DNA of 6,060 nt from an uncultured Megasphaera sp. Lineage in GTDB: Bacteria > Bacillota > Negativicutes > Veillonellales > Megasphaeraceae. The notes under the pieces are model-generated. The model made no database searches and was not told the origin of the DNA. It saw only the letters and a list, made by a program, of their open reading frames with translations. Positions 6,021-6,060 of this stretch are shown piece by piece. The DNA is taken from NCBI GenBank assembly GCA_902464195.1, contig CABQJB010000122.1:1-6060 (forward strand), given 5' to 3'. The stretch's first letter is position 1, and each line of letters starts with the position of its first letter. The position numbers and the translations under genes were made by a program.

Positions 6021-6060
6021 TGTAGGGGCGCCACGTGGGGCGCCCGTTCACGAAATCGGG
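6021..6060. repeat. Possible dispersed palindromic repeat, cut by window edge
   Basis: GGGCGCC (6026-6032) and GGCGCCC (6039-6045) form a 7-pair GC hairpin with a six-base loop. It is followed by a CGTTCACGAAATCGGG tail that runs off the window. The GTAGGGGCG...CGCCCG layout with that tail resembles intergenic palindromic repeats that I recall as common in gut Firmicutes genomes. Only one copy and probably only its first arm are visible, so repeat status is inferred rather than shown. It has no T-run and is not a second terminator. Confidence 0.4.

Noticed and set aside
6026..6045. Second intrinsic terminator after ileS
   Set aside because: The hairpin is GC-rich but has no T-tract on either side, so it is better described as a repeat-like palindrome.
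1..6060. Search for a novel system such as a defence island, retron, toxin-antitoxin, CRISPR array or biosynthetic cluster
   Set aside because: All long genes belong to well-known families and the gaps are explained by promoters, a T-box and terminators. The sirtuin is a stand-alone metabolic-type enzyme without the fused or adjacent effector domains (for example ARGAH, TIR-like or DSR-type partners) seen in sirtuin defence systems.

Overview
The window looks like ordinary chromosomal housekeeping DNA from a low-copy, GC-moderate Firmicute. Coding regions are GC-rich with strong third-position C/G preference, while the gaps between genes are AT-rich. Shine-Dalgarno sites are strong, promoters are sigma70-type, and a tRNA-responsive T-box leader precedes an aminoacyl-tRNA synthetase. 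Codon style and protein flavour remind me of Negativicutes (Veillonellaceae, Megasphaera-like). That assignment is an impression and was not tested by any search.

Layout. Positions 1-50 are an AT-rich tail after a leftward gene. A leftward pair follows, a small HD-domain phosphohydrolase (788-1279) and then a sirtuin-type NAD-dependent deacylase (51-773). They are nearly contiguous, and the sirtuin ribosome-binding site touches the HD gene's stop codon. A divergent intergenic region of about 170 bp (1280-1449) carries one promoter for each direction. Rightward from it is an alanine/glycine:cation symporter (1450-2856). Five bases after the symporter stop codon begins a near-consensus promoter (2862-2890). 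It drives a complete T-box riboswitch leader with an isoleucine ATC specifier, T-box sequence and intrinsic terminator, and then ileS (3179-5974), a full-length bacterial isoleucyl-tRNA synthetase with all signature motifs. A strong intrinsic terminator follows ileS. The last 35-40 bases hold the start of a GC-rich hairpin that resembles a dispersed intergenic palindromic repeat and is cut by the window edge.

How they work together. ileS should be expressed when uncharged tRNA-Ile accumulates, through antitermination in the leader. The symporter imports alanine or glycine with a cation. No terminator separates it from ileS, so the T-box terminator probably also controls any read-through from the symporter. 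The sirtuin/HD pair is a separate transcription unit, and its joint function is unknown. I see no mobile element, CRISPR array, defence cassette or undescribed system here. The regulatory architecture around ileS is the best-supported point of interest.
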